49,206 nt of DNA. It comes from CAZKUN01 sp964555935. GTDB lineage: Bacteria > Armatimonadota > Zipacnadia > Zipacnadales > VGFC01. The notes beneath the pieces were generated by a model, which worked only from the letters and a program-made list of their open reading frames with translations, was not told the DNA's origin and ran no database searches. Shown piece by piece: positions 36,528 to 44,570 of the stretch. Every line of letters begins with the position of its first letter. Position 1 is the first letter of the stretch. The DNA is taken from positions 1-49,206 of the forward strand of contig CAZKUN010000041.1 of NCBI GenBank assembly GCA_964555935.1. Direction: 5' to 3'. Position numbers and translations under genes: made by a program.

Positions 36528-37189
36528 TGTGGAAGCCACCGACGGATGAGGCGCCGGTCACGAAGCCTGTGGTGCTCGCGGTTGAGGGTGCGGATGAGTT
36601 CTACCTCTTCGTCGACCTGTGCCGGCGCGAAGGCATCCGAGATCGGATGCACATCCACAACCTGCGGGGCCGTGACGGACTCACCAACAAGCTAGGAGCG
36701 CTCGCACGTACGACCGGCTTCAAAGAGAGCGCCCGCGCCATTGGCGTCGTGATTGATGCCGAGAACGGAACGGTCGGTGAGGCCCTCAGCGCCGCGAGCG
36801 AGGGCCTGAGCGCTGTGGTGGAGACTCTGGTTGCCGGAGAGCCCCCCACGCTAACGCTGACGCAGGGCGCCATCGACCCTTTACCCACGCCGCGCGGAGC
36901 GCTCCATATCGGCAGCTTGATCGTCGACAAGTGCCTCGACGAATGGTGCCTGAGCACCGTGGCCGGAGATCCCAAGCTCGTATGCGTCGACGGCTACATA
37001 GCGTGCCTGATGGACAAGGTCAGCCGCCCTGAGTGGCCCAAGCGCCGGCTGCGCGCATACCTGACGGCCTTCGACGATCCAACTATGACGGTCGGCAGGG
37101 CCGCCAAAGATGACCATTGGCACTTCGAGGACGAATGCTGGTCGCCCCTCAAGCGATTCCTCCGCGACTTGGTGGGCGTAGCAAAATAG
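36527..37189 (+). CDS. DUF3226 Toprim-like protein
   Basis: 220-residue protein recognised as DUF3226, a predicted Toprim-fold family. The first acidic motif is VVLAVEGADEFYLF (E20) and the second is GVVIDAENG (D77, E79), corresponding to the Toprim E and DxD-like metal ligands. The C-terminal region (ALHIGSLIVDKCLDEWCL, RRLRAYLTAF) is helical. Toprim domains cut nucleic acid in OLD-type systems, where they are fused or paired with AAA ATPases. Here the two domains lie in separate, coupled genes. The end is convergent with the secreted protein gene only 3 bases away. Nuclease activity is inferred. Confidence 0.82.
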   Translation: MWKPPTDEAPVTKPVVLAVEGADEFYLFVDLCRREGIRDRMHIHNLRGRDGLTNKLGALARTTGFKESARAIGVVIDAENGTVGEALSAASEGLSAVVETLVAGEPPTLTLTQGAIDPLPTPRGALHIGSLIVDKCLDEWCLSTVAGDPKLVCVDGYIACLMDKVSRPEWPKRRLRAYLTAFDDPTMTVGRAAKDDHWHFEDECWSPLKRFLRDLVGVAK

Positions 37190-37192
37190 CGC

Positions 37193-38533
37193 CTACCTCC
37201 CCGGCATGTTTTCCATCTCGGCGGGCGTTCTCGGCGCCGAGTAGTTGGCGTCGTCGATGGTGAACGTGAGGTCGTCGAGGAGCTTCTGGTTCTTGGGCTT
37301 CGCGAGGAACGGCGCGAGGGAGTCTGCTTCGGCGGGATCGCCGCTCTTCCACTTCGGGTAAGTGATGTACTTGAACTCGAGGTAGCCCATCGCCGACGGG
37401 CCGCCGCCCCACGAGTGGTCCTTGCGGCTCAGCCGCTCGGTTTGCGCGGGCGCGCCGCAGACCATCTCGTAGATGCGATCATCAAACGGCGCGAGGGCCG
37501 AGCAGACGTAGGCCTTGTCGGTGTCCTCGCCGTCGACGCGCTTGAACACCGGGGTCTCGGTATCGCCATTCCAACAGACGTCCATCTGTGTGCGCAAGAA
37601 GCGGTCGATGTCGGCGCGATCAAACAGCAGGCCGTGCTCGTATAGCAGCACCGCCATCGACAGCGTCAGGTTGTAGTAGCCGTCGCGATGCTCGGCCCCG
37701 ATCCAGTGCTTCCATGCCCCAGTATCGTCCGGGTTGATGTCCCACGCGCCAGCCGGATCCCAGTAGTGCCACGAGTAGCGATCCCCAACGAGCGTGAGGC
37801 TCCGCTTGTACCGCGTCCCCAGGTGCGAGGCCTTCACCACGTACTCGTCGTTGCCGGTAGCCTTGTAGAGGCTGAGCAGCGACTTGATGATCTTCGAGTG
37901 CTTGTTATGCGGTTGGGTGAGGCTGCCCTTGGTCGGCTTGAGGGCGGCATTCGTCGTGTAGACGGCGCCTCCGTCGCCTAGTTCCCTGTAGCACCCGCGG
38001 GCATCCCACTTGGCGACGAGATGGTCCGTCGCCAGCGCGAGATAGCGCGAGGCCGCTTCGCCGCAAGTCGCGTTCAGACCGTCGTCGGCGCGCGCAAGTA
38101 CCGCGCAGTCCGCCATCAAGCCTGAGACAAAGAAGCTCGTGAGCAGCACGTCGACCTCGGCATCAGGATGGTCCGGGTGGCGGAACAACTCCAGCGCCAC
38201 GCCATACCAGCCCTTGTACCCGTCCGGCCCCGTCTCGATGCAGCCGATCAGCGCATCCATTCGCTCCACGAACATGTCGAGGTAGCGGGTCTCCTCGGTC
38301 AACTCATACGCGATCAGCGGCATCTTGATGTAGAGAGCGCCTTGCCAGGTGATGTCCTCGGGTTGCTCGGCGAACTGAGCCATGCGATCGGGCGTGCAGT
38401 ACGCGCTGGAGGATTCGACGTGTTTTAGGTAGGCGTCGAGAATCTGCGTGTCCGCCTCGTCAACCATCTCAACAGGCGCGGCCTGCGGAGATGACGCCAT
38501 AAACAGCCCAACAGCCCCCATCATGGTCAGCAT
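37193..38533 (-). CDS. secreted protein of unknown function (glycosidase-like helical)
   Basis: Signal peptide MLTMMGAVGLFMASSPQAAP predicts export. The rest is rich in alternating helices with aromatic and acidic clusters (YKGWYGVALELFRHPDHPD, YSWHYWDPAGAWDIN, WIGAEHRDGYYNLTL), reminiscent of alpha/alpha-barrel glycoside hydrolases or polysaccharide lyases. I do not recognise a specific family and cannot name catalytic residues. Five or more cysteines may form disulfides. ATG with GGGGAGGG 5 bases upstream. It is transcribed alone, divergent from the small four-cysteine gene. Confidence 0.78.
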   Translation of the reverse strand: MLTMMGAVGLFMASSPQAAPVEMVDEADTQILDAYLKHVESSSAYCTPDRMAQFAEQPEDITWQGALYIKMPLIAYELTEETRYLDMFVERMDALIGCIETGPDGYKGWYGVALELFRHPDHPDAEVDVLLTSFFVSGLMADCAVLARADDGLNATCGEAASRYLALATDHLVAKWDARGCYRELGDGGAVYTTNAALKPTKGSLTQPHNKHSKIIKSLLSLYKATGNDEYVVKASHLGTRYKRSLTLVGDRYSWHYWDPAGAWDINPDDTGAWKHWIGAEHRDGYYNLTLSMAVLLYEHGLLFDRADIDRFLRTQMDVCWNGDTETPVFKRVDGEDTDKAYVCSALAPFDDRIYEMVCGAPAQTERLSRKDHSWGGGPSAMGYLEFKYITYPKWKSGDPAEADSLAPFLAKPKNQKLLDDLTFTIDDANYSAPRTPAEMENMPGR

Positions 38534-38585
38534 TGGACCCTCCCCTGATCAGGCATGCGTGACGTCTTTTTTCGAACTGGGCAGG

Positions 38586-38615
38586 TTGACAAGATAGTTA
38601 CAGAGAGTTTACACT
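38586..38615 (+). promoter_or_regulatory. near-consensus sigma70 promoter for the four-cysteine peptide
   Basis: Consensus TTGACA and TACACT separated by 18 bases in an AT-rich patch, about 60 bases upstream of the peptide start. It is one of the best promoter matches in the window. Confidence 0.7.
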
Positions 38616-38643
38616 CAGAATAGACTGCGATCATGGTAATCAC

Positions 38644-38665
38644 CTCCTAAGACACAGTGAAGGAG
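38644..38665 (+). promoter_or_regulatory. possible ribosome-site-sequestering hairpin
   Basis: CTCCT at 38644-38648 can pair with the ribosome-binding AGGAG at 38661-38665 across a 12-base loop, just before the peptide start. On the opposite strand the same bases (with those to 38638) read AGGAGGTGAT, a perfect ribosome site, so the function of this patch is ambiguous. Confidence 0.3.
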
Positions 38666-38674
38666 AACGAAGCA

Positions 38675-38839
38675 ATGGTCACGATAGCAATCCTCGCAGT
38701 TCCTGCAGTATTCCTAACGCTCGCGGCGACATGTGCATGTCTGAGCGGCAGCCGGTGCGAATGCCCGCTGCTGACGCGCAGCGAATACGACGACGAGACG
38801 GTCGGGCAGGTCATCCAGAAACTCGAAATCGCTGCCTAG
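38675..38839 (+). CDS. small hydrophobic peptide with CxC-x5-CxC
   Basis: A 54-residue product: one hydrophobic helix (IAILAVPAVFLTLAATCA) directly followed by four cysteines at 20, 22, 28 and 30 (CACLSGSRCEC), then an acidic/polar tail (RSEYDDETVGQVIQKLEIAA). The ATG at 38675 is chosen because AGGAG lies 9 bases upstream; a frame extension exists. It has its own promoter and a strong terminator, so it is a real and probably well-expressed unit. The cysteines could bind metal or form disulfides outside the membrane. No family is recognised, and no obvious modification enzyme is adjacent. Confidence 0.7.
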   Translation: MVTIAILAVPAVFLTLAATCACLSGSRCECPLLTRSEYDDETVGQVIQKLEIAA

Positions 38840-38889
38840 GCGATATCGGGCCCGTCCGAGACTCACTCCAACATAACGGTATCACCATG

Positions 38890-38918
38890 AAGGGCCGCGC
38901 CGATCAGCGCGGCCCTTT
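38890..38918 (+). terminator. rho-independent terminator after the small peptide
   Basis: An 11-base-pair stem (AAGGGCCGCGC/GCGCGGCCCTT) with the 6-base loop CGATCA ending in TTT, 50 bases after the peptide stop. Confidence 0.85.
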
Positions 38919-39011
38919 CGCATGTTCTGGCGGAGGGCCTCGGGGCCCAACCGTCGAAACGCCCGCTGCAATCCACCGTAAGACCGCCGCACCCATGGAG
39001 CGTGATTCCCA

Positions 39012-39785
39012 GTGGGCCCAAACGAACTGAAACGCAAGCTACGAGAAGGCAAGCCGGTCTTTGGTCCGTTCATGATGAGTTCCGACCCCAGCGTCACCGA
39101 GGTCGTTGTGGACGCGGGTTTTGATTTCTGCCTCTTCGATATGGAGCATGGCTCGATGTCGCTGGAGTCGGTCGAGAACTCGCTGCGAGCGTGTGAACTC
39201 AAAGGGGCAGTCGGCCTCGTCCGCACCCCCGATGGCAAGCCGAGCACCATATCGAAGGTGCTGGATGCCGGCGCCAAGGGGATACTGGTGCCGCATGTGA
39301 AGACCGCCCAAGAGGCTGCGGACGCCGTGGCGGCGATGACGTTCGGTCCGCCCGGAGCCCGCGGCATCAACGCGGTGACGCGCGCCGCCAACTACGGCAA
39401 CTGCGACTTCCTCAGGTTCTTCAAGGAGAGCGATGAGGAGACCCTCGTCATGATCCAGATCGAGGACAAAGAGGGCGTCGAGGAACTCGACGCAATCGCA
39501 GAGGTGCCGGGCTTGGATGTCATCTTCTGCGGGCCGTACGACCTCTCGCGCTCGATGGGGCAGATCGGCAACCCAGACCACCCCGACGTCAAGTGGGCGG
39601 TGGAGAGGGTCGTGGAGGTCGGGGCTGCCAAGGAGAACTGCGTGCCCGGGCTCTACGTCGGGACGGCCGAGGGCGCTAAGGAATGGATGGACAAGGGCGC
39701 GCGTTTCTTCGCCTATGGCGGCGACACGGGCTTCTTATCTCAGGGCGCGAGCGACGCGTTCGACGTGATCAAGCACCTGCGCTAA
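39012..39785 (+). CDS. HpcH/HpaI-type aldolase
   Basis: Class II metal-dependent aldolase of the HpcH/HpaI family (2,4-dihydroxyheptanedioate or related 4-hydroxy-2-oxoacid cleavage to pyruvate plus an aldehyde). The start NELKRKLREGKPVFGPFM is typical. DMEHG near residue 43 carries the catalytic His. VGLVRTPDG holds the substrate Arg position, and MIQIEDKEGVEELD and GPYDLSRSMG supply the metal-binding acids. At 257 residues it has family length. GTG start with GGAG 10 bases upstream. It lies 22 bases before the Gfo/Idh/MocA gene and probably forms an operon with it. Confidence 0.93.
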   Translation: MGPNELKRKLREGKPVFGPFMMSSDPSVTEVVVDAGFDFCLFDMEHGSMSLESVENSLRACELKGAVGLVRTPDGKPSTISKVLDAGAKGILVPHVKTAQEAADAVAAMTFGPPGARGINAVTRAANYGNCDFLRFFKESDEETLVMIQIEDKEGVEELDAIAEVPGLDVIFCGPYDLSRSMGQIGNPDHPDVKWAVERVVEVGAAKENCVPGLYVGTAEGAKEWMDKGARFFAYGGDTGFLSQGASDAFDVIKHLR

Positions 39786-39807
39786 GGCGCTGAGGGAGAG
39801 AATTACC

Positions 39808-40851
39808 GTGTCAAAGCAATACGGTTTCGGGATCATCGGCTGTGGACTGGTCTCGGACTTCCACGGCAGGGGCATCGCCGACATCGACAACGCGCGCGTC
39901 GTTGCCGCGACCGACTTCGACGCCAGCCGCGCCGCCGAGTTCGTCGGCAAATACGGCGGCGAGGTCGCCGGCTCGTCGGAGGCCATCTGCGCCAGCCCGG
40001 ACATCGACATCGTCACCGTGCTGACGCCGAACGCGTATCACGCGGAGCACGTCATCCGCGCGGCCCAGAGCGGCAAGCACGTCATTGTCGAGAAGCCGCC
40101 GGAGATGAGCCTCGAGAAGACCGACGCCATGATCGCGGCCTGTCGCGAGGAGAACGTCAAGCTGGGCGTTAGCTTGCAGGTGCGCCTGCGGACGGCGATC
40201 CAGACGATGAAAGCCGCCGTCGATTCGGGGCGCTTCGGCAAGCTGCTCGCGGCCGAGGCGTACATGAAGTGGCACCGGGCAACGGACTACTACCTCTCGG
40301 ACGAGTGGCGCAGCAAGCGCGACGAAGGCGCCGGCGTCACGATCCAGCACGCGTTCCACTACCTCGACCTGATACTCCATCTCGCGGGACCGGCAAGCAG
40401 CGTCCGCGCGTGGATGACCAACCTCGTCCACCCGGAGGTCGAGCTTGAGGACACGCTCACGGCGATGCTCGACTTCGAGTGTGGCGCGCAGGGCCTCGTT
40501 CGCGCGTCGACGGCAATGTACCCCGGCACGGACGTCCGCATCGAACTGAACGGCGAGAATGGCACGGCCATCATGGTCGGCGAGAAAATGGTCCAGTGGG
40601 AGTTTAAGGACGAACAACCCGAGGATGAGGAGATCCGCAACATCGGCTCCGAGGCTCAGGCGACGGCCGCGACGGGTGCTGCCGCGTTCGGGCATCTCGA
40701 GCACCGCGCGCTCATCCAAGACATGATCGACGCGATCAACGATGACCGCGAGCCGTATGTGAGCTGCCCCAGCGCGCGCCAAACGCTCGCGACGGCGCTA
40801 GCGCTCTACGAGTCATCGGACCGCGATGAAACGGTCGAGGTGCCAAGATAA
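39808..40851 (+). CDS. Gfo/Idh/MocA family oxidoreductase
   Basis: NAD(P)-dependent sugar or inositol oxidoreductase. The Rossmann motif GFGIIGCGLVSDFHGRGI and the EKPPEMSLEKT element (equivalent to EKP) are clear. The C-terminal alpha/beta domain has HAFHYLDLILHL, containing the catalytic His region. The GTG start follows GGGAGAG. At 347 residues it has normal length. A strong hairpin follows the gene. Paired with the aldolase, it probably serves degradation of an unidentified sugar acid. Confidence 0.93.
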   Translation: MSKQYGFGIIGCGLVSDFHGRGIADIDNARVVAATDFDASRAAEFVGKYGGEVAGSSEAICASPDIDIVTVLTPNAYHAEHVIRAAQSGKHVIVEKPPEMSLEKTDAMIAACREENVKLGVSLQVRLRTAIQTMKAAVDSGRFGKLLAAEAYMKWHRATDYYLSDEWRSKRDEGAGVTIQHAFHYLDLILHLAGPASSVRAWMTNLVHPEVELEDTLTAMLDFECGAQGLVRASTAMYPGTDVRIELNGENGTAIMVGEKMVQWEFKDEQPEDEEIRNIGSEAQATAATGAAAFGHLEHRALIQDMIDAINDDREPYVSCPSARQTLATALALYESSDRDETVEVPR

Positions 40852-40878
40852 CCAAGGGGATTTCCGAACACGAGTGAC

Positions 40879-40907
40879 ACGGGCCGCGCCCATTGGGCGC
40901 GGCCCGT
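40879..40907. terminator. bidirectional hairpin terminator
   Basis: A perfect 13-base-pair stem (ACGGGCCGCGCCC/GGGCGCGGCCCGT) with loop ATT, between the convergent oxidoreductase and dehydrogenase genes. Confidence 0.85.
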
Positions 40908-40916
40908 CCTGATTCC

Positions 40917-41939
40917 TTACGCGAGCTGCTCCCATCGCTTTAGCGGCGCGGCGCCGTTGACGGGACGTCCGGCAAACGCATCCTCAAGAGCCTGCACGGT
41001 GGTGGTCCCGATCATCAGGTAACCGTAGTGTCCCGCGCCGGCCGTATGAGGCGAGACCGCCACGTTCGGGAGGTGCTGGAACGGGTGATCCGGCGCCGGA
41101 GGCTCTGGTTCGGTGACGTCCAGATGCACGAATATGCGACCGGTCTGGGCCTCCTCGATGAGCGCTTCCTCGTCGATGACCGAACCGCGCGACGTGTTCA
41201 CGAGGGCCGCGCCATCCTTCAGCAGGCGGAGCTGCTCGCGACCGATCATCTTGTCGGTCTCGGGGAGCTTCGGCGCGTGAACTGAGATGTGGTCGGCCTC
41301 GGCGAAGAGTTCGTTCAAGCCCATCTTCGTCACGCCAAGCTCCTCGGCGACCTCATCCGAGAGGAACGGATCGTAGACAAGGAACTCGATGTCCCACGGC
41401 TTCAGCAAGCTGATGACCTCGCGACAGACGGCGCTCGCCGAGATCAGCCCCAGCTTGCAGCCACGCAGGTACTGGCCGTTGCGCGGGATATCGGGCGACG
41501 CCCACTTCCCGGTAGCATGGTAATGGGCGTTGTGATCGATCCACCGGCGCGACATCATGATTAGCCCGCCGACCGAGGCTTCCGCCACGTTGAGGGCGAT
41601 CGCCACGTTCGCGCTGAAGATGGTGATCCCACGCGGGATGACCGTCTCCTCGATCATCTCCTTGGTAACGAGGAACTTCACCGAGCCCGCCGAGTGGGCG
41701 ACGATCTTCAGATCGGGCGCGTTGTCGAAGACCTCCGGCGCCAGCGCTTTTGACCCCCACCCCGTGACAATGCCGTCCATCCCCTTGGCCCAGATGGCGA
41801 CTTCCTCGGGCGGGAGTTCGGTGCCGGTGTCGTTGATGGTCACGTCGAACTTCGAGAGCATGTCCTCGAACACTTCGGGCTCGAACACTCTATCCGTGTG
41901 GCCCGGCATCGGCACGTAAAGCACCTTCGGCTTGCTCAT
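40917..41939 (-). CDS. D-2-hydroxyacid dehydrogenase family protein
   Basis: NAD-dependent D-2-hydroxyacid dehydrogenase fold, 340 residues. The catalytic Arg is in NTSRGSVIDEEAL, the Glu follows in HLDVTEPEP and the His is in VAVSPHTAGAGHYG. The ATG at 41939 is chosen because AAGGAG lies 8 bases upstream. The nucleotide loop reads CKLGLISASAVCREV, where most members have GxGxxG; the glycines are replaced by Ser, Ser and Cys. Relatives with a Ser-containing loop are known in environmental bacteria, but cofactor binding may differ. It is the end of a minus-strand block of metabolic genes. Confidence 0.87.
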   Translation of the reverse strand: MSKPKVLYVPMPGHTDRVFEPEVFEDMLSKFDVTINDTGTELPPEEVAIWAKGMDGIVTGWGSKALAPEVFDNAPDLKIVAHSAGSVKFLVTKEMIEETVIPRGITIFSANVAIALNVAEASVGGLIMMSRRWIDHNAHYHATGKWASPDIPRNGQYLRGCKLGLISASAVCREVISLLKPWDIEFLVYDPFLSDEVAEELGVTKMGLNELFAEADHISVHAPKLPETDKMIGREQLRLLKDGAALVNTSRGSVIDEEALIEEAQTGRIFVHLDVTEPEPPAPDHPFQHLPNVAVSPHTAGAGHYGYLMIGTTTVQALEDAFAGRPVNGAAPLKRWEQLA

Positions 41940-41980
41940 GCGAAACACTCCTTGTGGGACGGCTGAGAGAAACTACGACA

Positions 41981-42017
41981 AACCACCAAGGACACCAAGG
42001 TCACCAAGAACGGCAAG
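41981..42017 (+). repeat. terminal inverted repeat of the GxxExxY element (left)
   Basis: This left copy (core ACCACCAAGGACACCAAGG) is nearly identical to the reverse complement of the right copy. It begins just beyond the stop codon of the GxxExxY gene and encloses the gene with its partner. Confidence 0.8.
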
Positions 42018-42023
42018 CACTGA

Positions 42024-42449
42024 TTACACGACCATTCGCTTGATGCCGTTGCGGAATCTTGTCACGTTGAAGTTGATCAGGTACCCAAGACGAATGCCGG
42101 AGAGCTTGAGGTACGTCAGCAACTGTGCCTGGTGAATTCCGAGAATCTCCTCGACCGCCTTCAGTTCCACGACGATACGCCGATCGACCAAAACGTCCAC
42201 TCGAAAACCCGCGTCGATCTGCGCGCCATCGTAGGTGACAGGCATCGCCACTTGCGTCTCGACTGGGATGCCTCGTTTGGTCAGTTCGTGCGCCAGGCAT
42301 GCTTCATACACGGACTCAAGCAATCCTGGGCCGAGGTTCGCGAGAACCGTGTAGGCCGCATCCACGACTTCCTTGCCCAGCCGATCCAGTTCAGGGGGAA
42401 TCGGATCGTGCTGGGGGCCGCGCTGCGGTGGTTCATGCCTGTAGACCAT
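42024..42449 (-). CDS. GxxExxY protein
   Basis: A 141-residue GxxExxY family member, named for the motif GPGLLESVYEACL. DRIGKEVVDAAY-like and FRVDVLVDRRIVVELKAVE blocks carry the D-(x)n-ExK signature (Asp in VDVLVD, Glu-x-Lys in ELK) of the PD-(D/E)XK nuclease superfamily. The function is unknown; the genes are scattered across environmental genomes as solitary units. It has imperfect inverted repeats on both sides and little ribosome-site sequence. It appears to be a mobile or transposition-like insertion between the dehydrogenase and FAD protein genes. Confidence 0.88.
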   Translation of the reverse strand: MVYRHEPPQRGPQHDPIPPELDRLGKEVVDAAYTVLANLGPGLLESVYEACLAHELTKRGIPVETQVAMPVTYDGAQIDAGFRVDVLVDRRIVVELKAVEEILGIHQAQLLTYLKLSGIRLGYLINFNVTRFRNGIKRMVV

Positions 42450-42452
42450 CCT

Positions 42453-42488
42453 CTGCCTTTCTTGGTGACCTTCGTGGCCTTGGTGGTT
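42453..42488 (-). repeat. terminal inverted repeat of the GxxExxY element (right)
   Basis: On the minus strand this copy reads AACCACCAAGGCCACGAAGG then TCACCAAGAAAGGCAG, matching the left copy at most positions. It ends 3 bases before the gene start. Confidence 0.8.
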
Positions 42489-42506
42489 CAGGTCGTGCCG
42501 TTGCCG

Positions 42507-44517
42507 TCAGTCCGTGTAGATCTCCCCATCCTGCCACTGACGCCACGTCGTCTCGTACCACGAGTCGTCCTCGGGCATCGGCCGAACCGCGACGGCCTCG
42601 ATGTCGATGCTGCCGTCGTCGATGACGCTAGTCTCCAGGATTTCGCTCCGCATCGATTCGTCCTCGCTGCGGTGCTGGAGTTCTTTGCCGCGCGGCGAAT
42701 CAACCCACATGTCGCCTTCACCGTCGAGCACGACATATGCGCCGCGGCTGCCGCCGCCCTCATTCAGCAGGGCTGCGATGGTCTCCAGGAAACAGAGCTG
42801 CGTAAGGCAGAGGTGCTCGTTCTGAACGCCGGTTGTGAGGTCGGCGGCGCTCTTCACGCGCGCGCCGTTAGCCTTCACGTCCGCCCACTGCGCGCGCGCC
42901 TCCGCGAGAGCTTCGGCCGCGCCCGCCACGCTGCGGACGTACCCCGCGTGACGCGTCATCCGCTCCTGGATGTCCTTCCGGAGCGTGTCGGAATCGATAC
43001 CGTCCGAGCCGCTGACCATCACCTTCAGACGGGCCAGNNNNNNNNNNTTCGCGCTCGATCTGCGGCGCGGCGAGGGAGACAAACTGCCCTCGCTCCAGGG
43101 GCTTGGCATTGTACACGTTGGCGATGTACGTCGCGGCGCGCATCCCGCCGACCTGACCGGAGTTCAACGCGCTCCCGCCCGGTCTCACGCCATGGCTGCC
43201 ATTCAGCTCGCCGATCGGGAAGAGGTGCTTGATGTTGCTCTCCCACCAGATGCTCCCGCGCAAACCACCGTTGCAGTGCTGCGAGCAGACGGCGATCTCA
43301 AGCGGATCCTTCAGGTCGACGCCCTGCTCGGTGTAGAGGTCGATGCTCGGCTGATTCATGTGCGCGAGACGCTCGTACGGCGTGTCCTGCAACGCGCCGG
43401 ACCGCTGGAGGTAGGTGACAGCCTCTTCCTCCATGCCCTCAATGGTGAACGGCTCGAGCCCGCCCTCGGCTACCGGGTCGCGCATGAAGTCCATGTAGAC
43501 CCGGCGGCCGGCCTGGCGCTCGTTGTAGACCGCAATGTCGACGAGCGATGATCCGTAGTCCTGCAGGCGCGAGGCGTGGAACGGCCACTGATAGCCCTTC
43601 AGGAAGATGTTGGTCGCCTCGCGGCTCATCGTCTCGTGGTACTGATTCAGAAAGTTGTAGCGATTGCCGGCGTCGTCCTCGCTGAAGTAAGCCGGGATGA
43701 CCTGCTGGTACGTGCCCGATAGATTCCAGCGGTAACCAGTCGACGCGAGGCCGAACTGCGATTCGCTGAGGTTGTTCGCAACCGCGCCGATCTCAAGCGC
43801 GATGCCATGGTTGCCAATCTGACCATGTGGATAGACGCTCTCGGCGTAGAGTTCGCCCGGACCGCCCGTGCCCATCACCACGTTCTCGGCATTGAATACC
43901 ACCAGCCCAAAGCCATCGGCCTCAACGCGTGACTTGTCGATCGCGACCGCGCCGACCACGCGCTTGCCTTCGCCGCTGCCGGCGGTGATGAGCGAGATGA
44001 TCTCGTGCTTGTCGAAGATCGCCGTGCCTTGCCGGCGGACCTGGATCAGGGATTTTTCGAACATGAACATCGACGTCTTCGGGCCCGCCGATGTTGCGCG
44101 CTGGCGCGGATCGTGGTCGGTCTTGTAGCCGACATACGCGCCGTACTTGTTGTAGGGGAAGGGGACGCCGTTTCGGCAGAGGTGGAAGAACTCGGGCGCG
44201 GATCCAAGGGCTTCGACGTAGCCGATGTCGCCATGGCACATGCCGCCGTTGAAGAGCGCCTGCGCGAACTCCAGCGGGCTGTCGGGCGTGTCGCCGAAGA
44301 TGCCGATCTTATAGTACGTCTGCTTGTCCGAACCCGAGTTGTTGCTCGTCCCGCCGCCAAGGTTGTCGGTGGCGATTGCGATGTCGCGCATGCCGAGGTC
44401 AAACAGATGCTCGGCGCAGTTCAGCGAAGCGGCGCCGCTGCCGATGATGAGCGTCTGGACGGTCAGAACCGGGGCGACAGTGCCGTCGGCGAGGGTGATT
44501 GTGGATCTGGCTGGCAT
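42507..44517 (-). CDS. FAD-dependent fumarate reductase/succinate dehydrogenase-like flavoprotein (split by assembly gap)
   Basis: One gene interrupted by ten Ns. The N-terminal part opens with the FAD motif LIIGSGAASLNCAEHLFDLG, then GGGTSNNSGSDKQTYYKI, and includes MGTGGPGELYAES and GELNGSHGVRPGGSALNSGQ, which are succinate dehydrogenase/fumarate reductase-like. The C-terminal part after the gap is helical (TLRKDIQERMTRHAGYVRSV), matching the flavoprotein tail. The two parts are in different frames only because the gap is written as ten bases; the coding length is consistent only if the missing stretch is a multiple of three. ATG with AAGGGGA 7 bases upstream. The substrate is unknown. Confidence 0.85.
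43038..43047. other. assembly gap of 10 Ns inside the flavoprotein gene
   Basis: Placeholder for an unknown length. Frame analysis of the surrounding gene implies the true missing length is a multiple of three. Confidence 0.98.
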
Positions 44518-44570
44518 GGTGAATTCCCCTTGGGACAGGATGCGGGATGCGGCCACTGGAGCGCGGACGA

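Noticed and set aside
38631..38650. Resemblance to the 3' end of 16S rRNA (ATCACCTCCT)
   Set aside because: Only about ten bases match; the upstream sequence has no rRNA character, so it is a ribosome-site complement rather than an rRNA fragment.
42868..43109. Apparent frameshifted or overlapping genes around the Ns
   Set aside because: Best explained by an incorrect placeholder length in one gene, not by a true frameshift or two genes.
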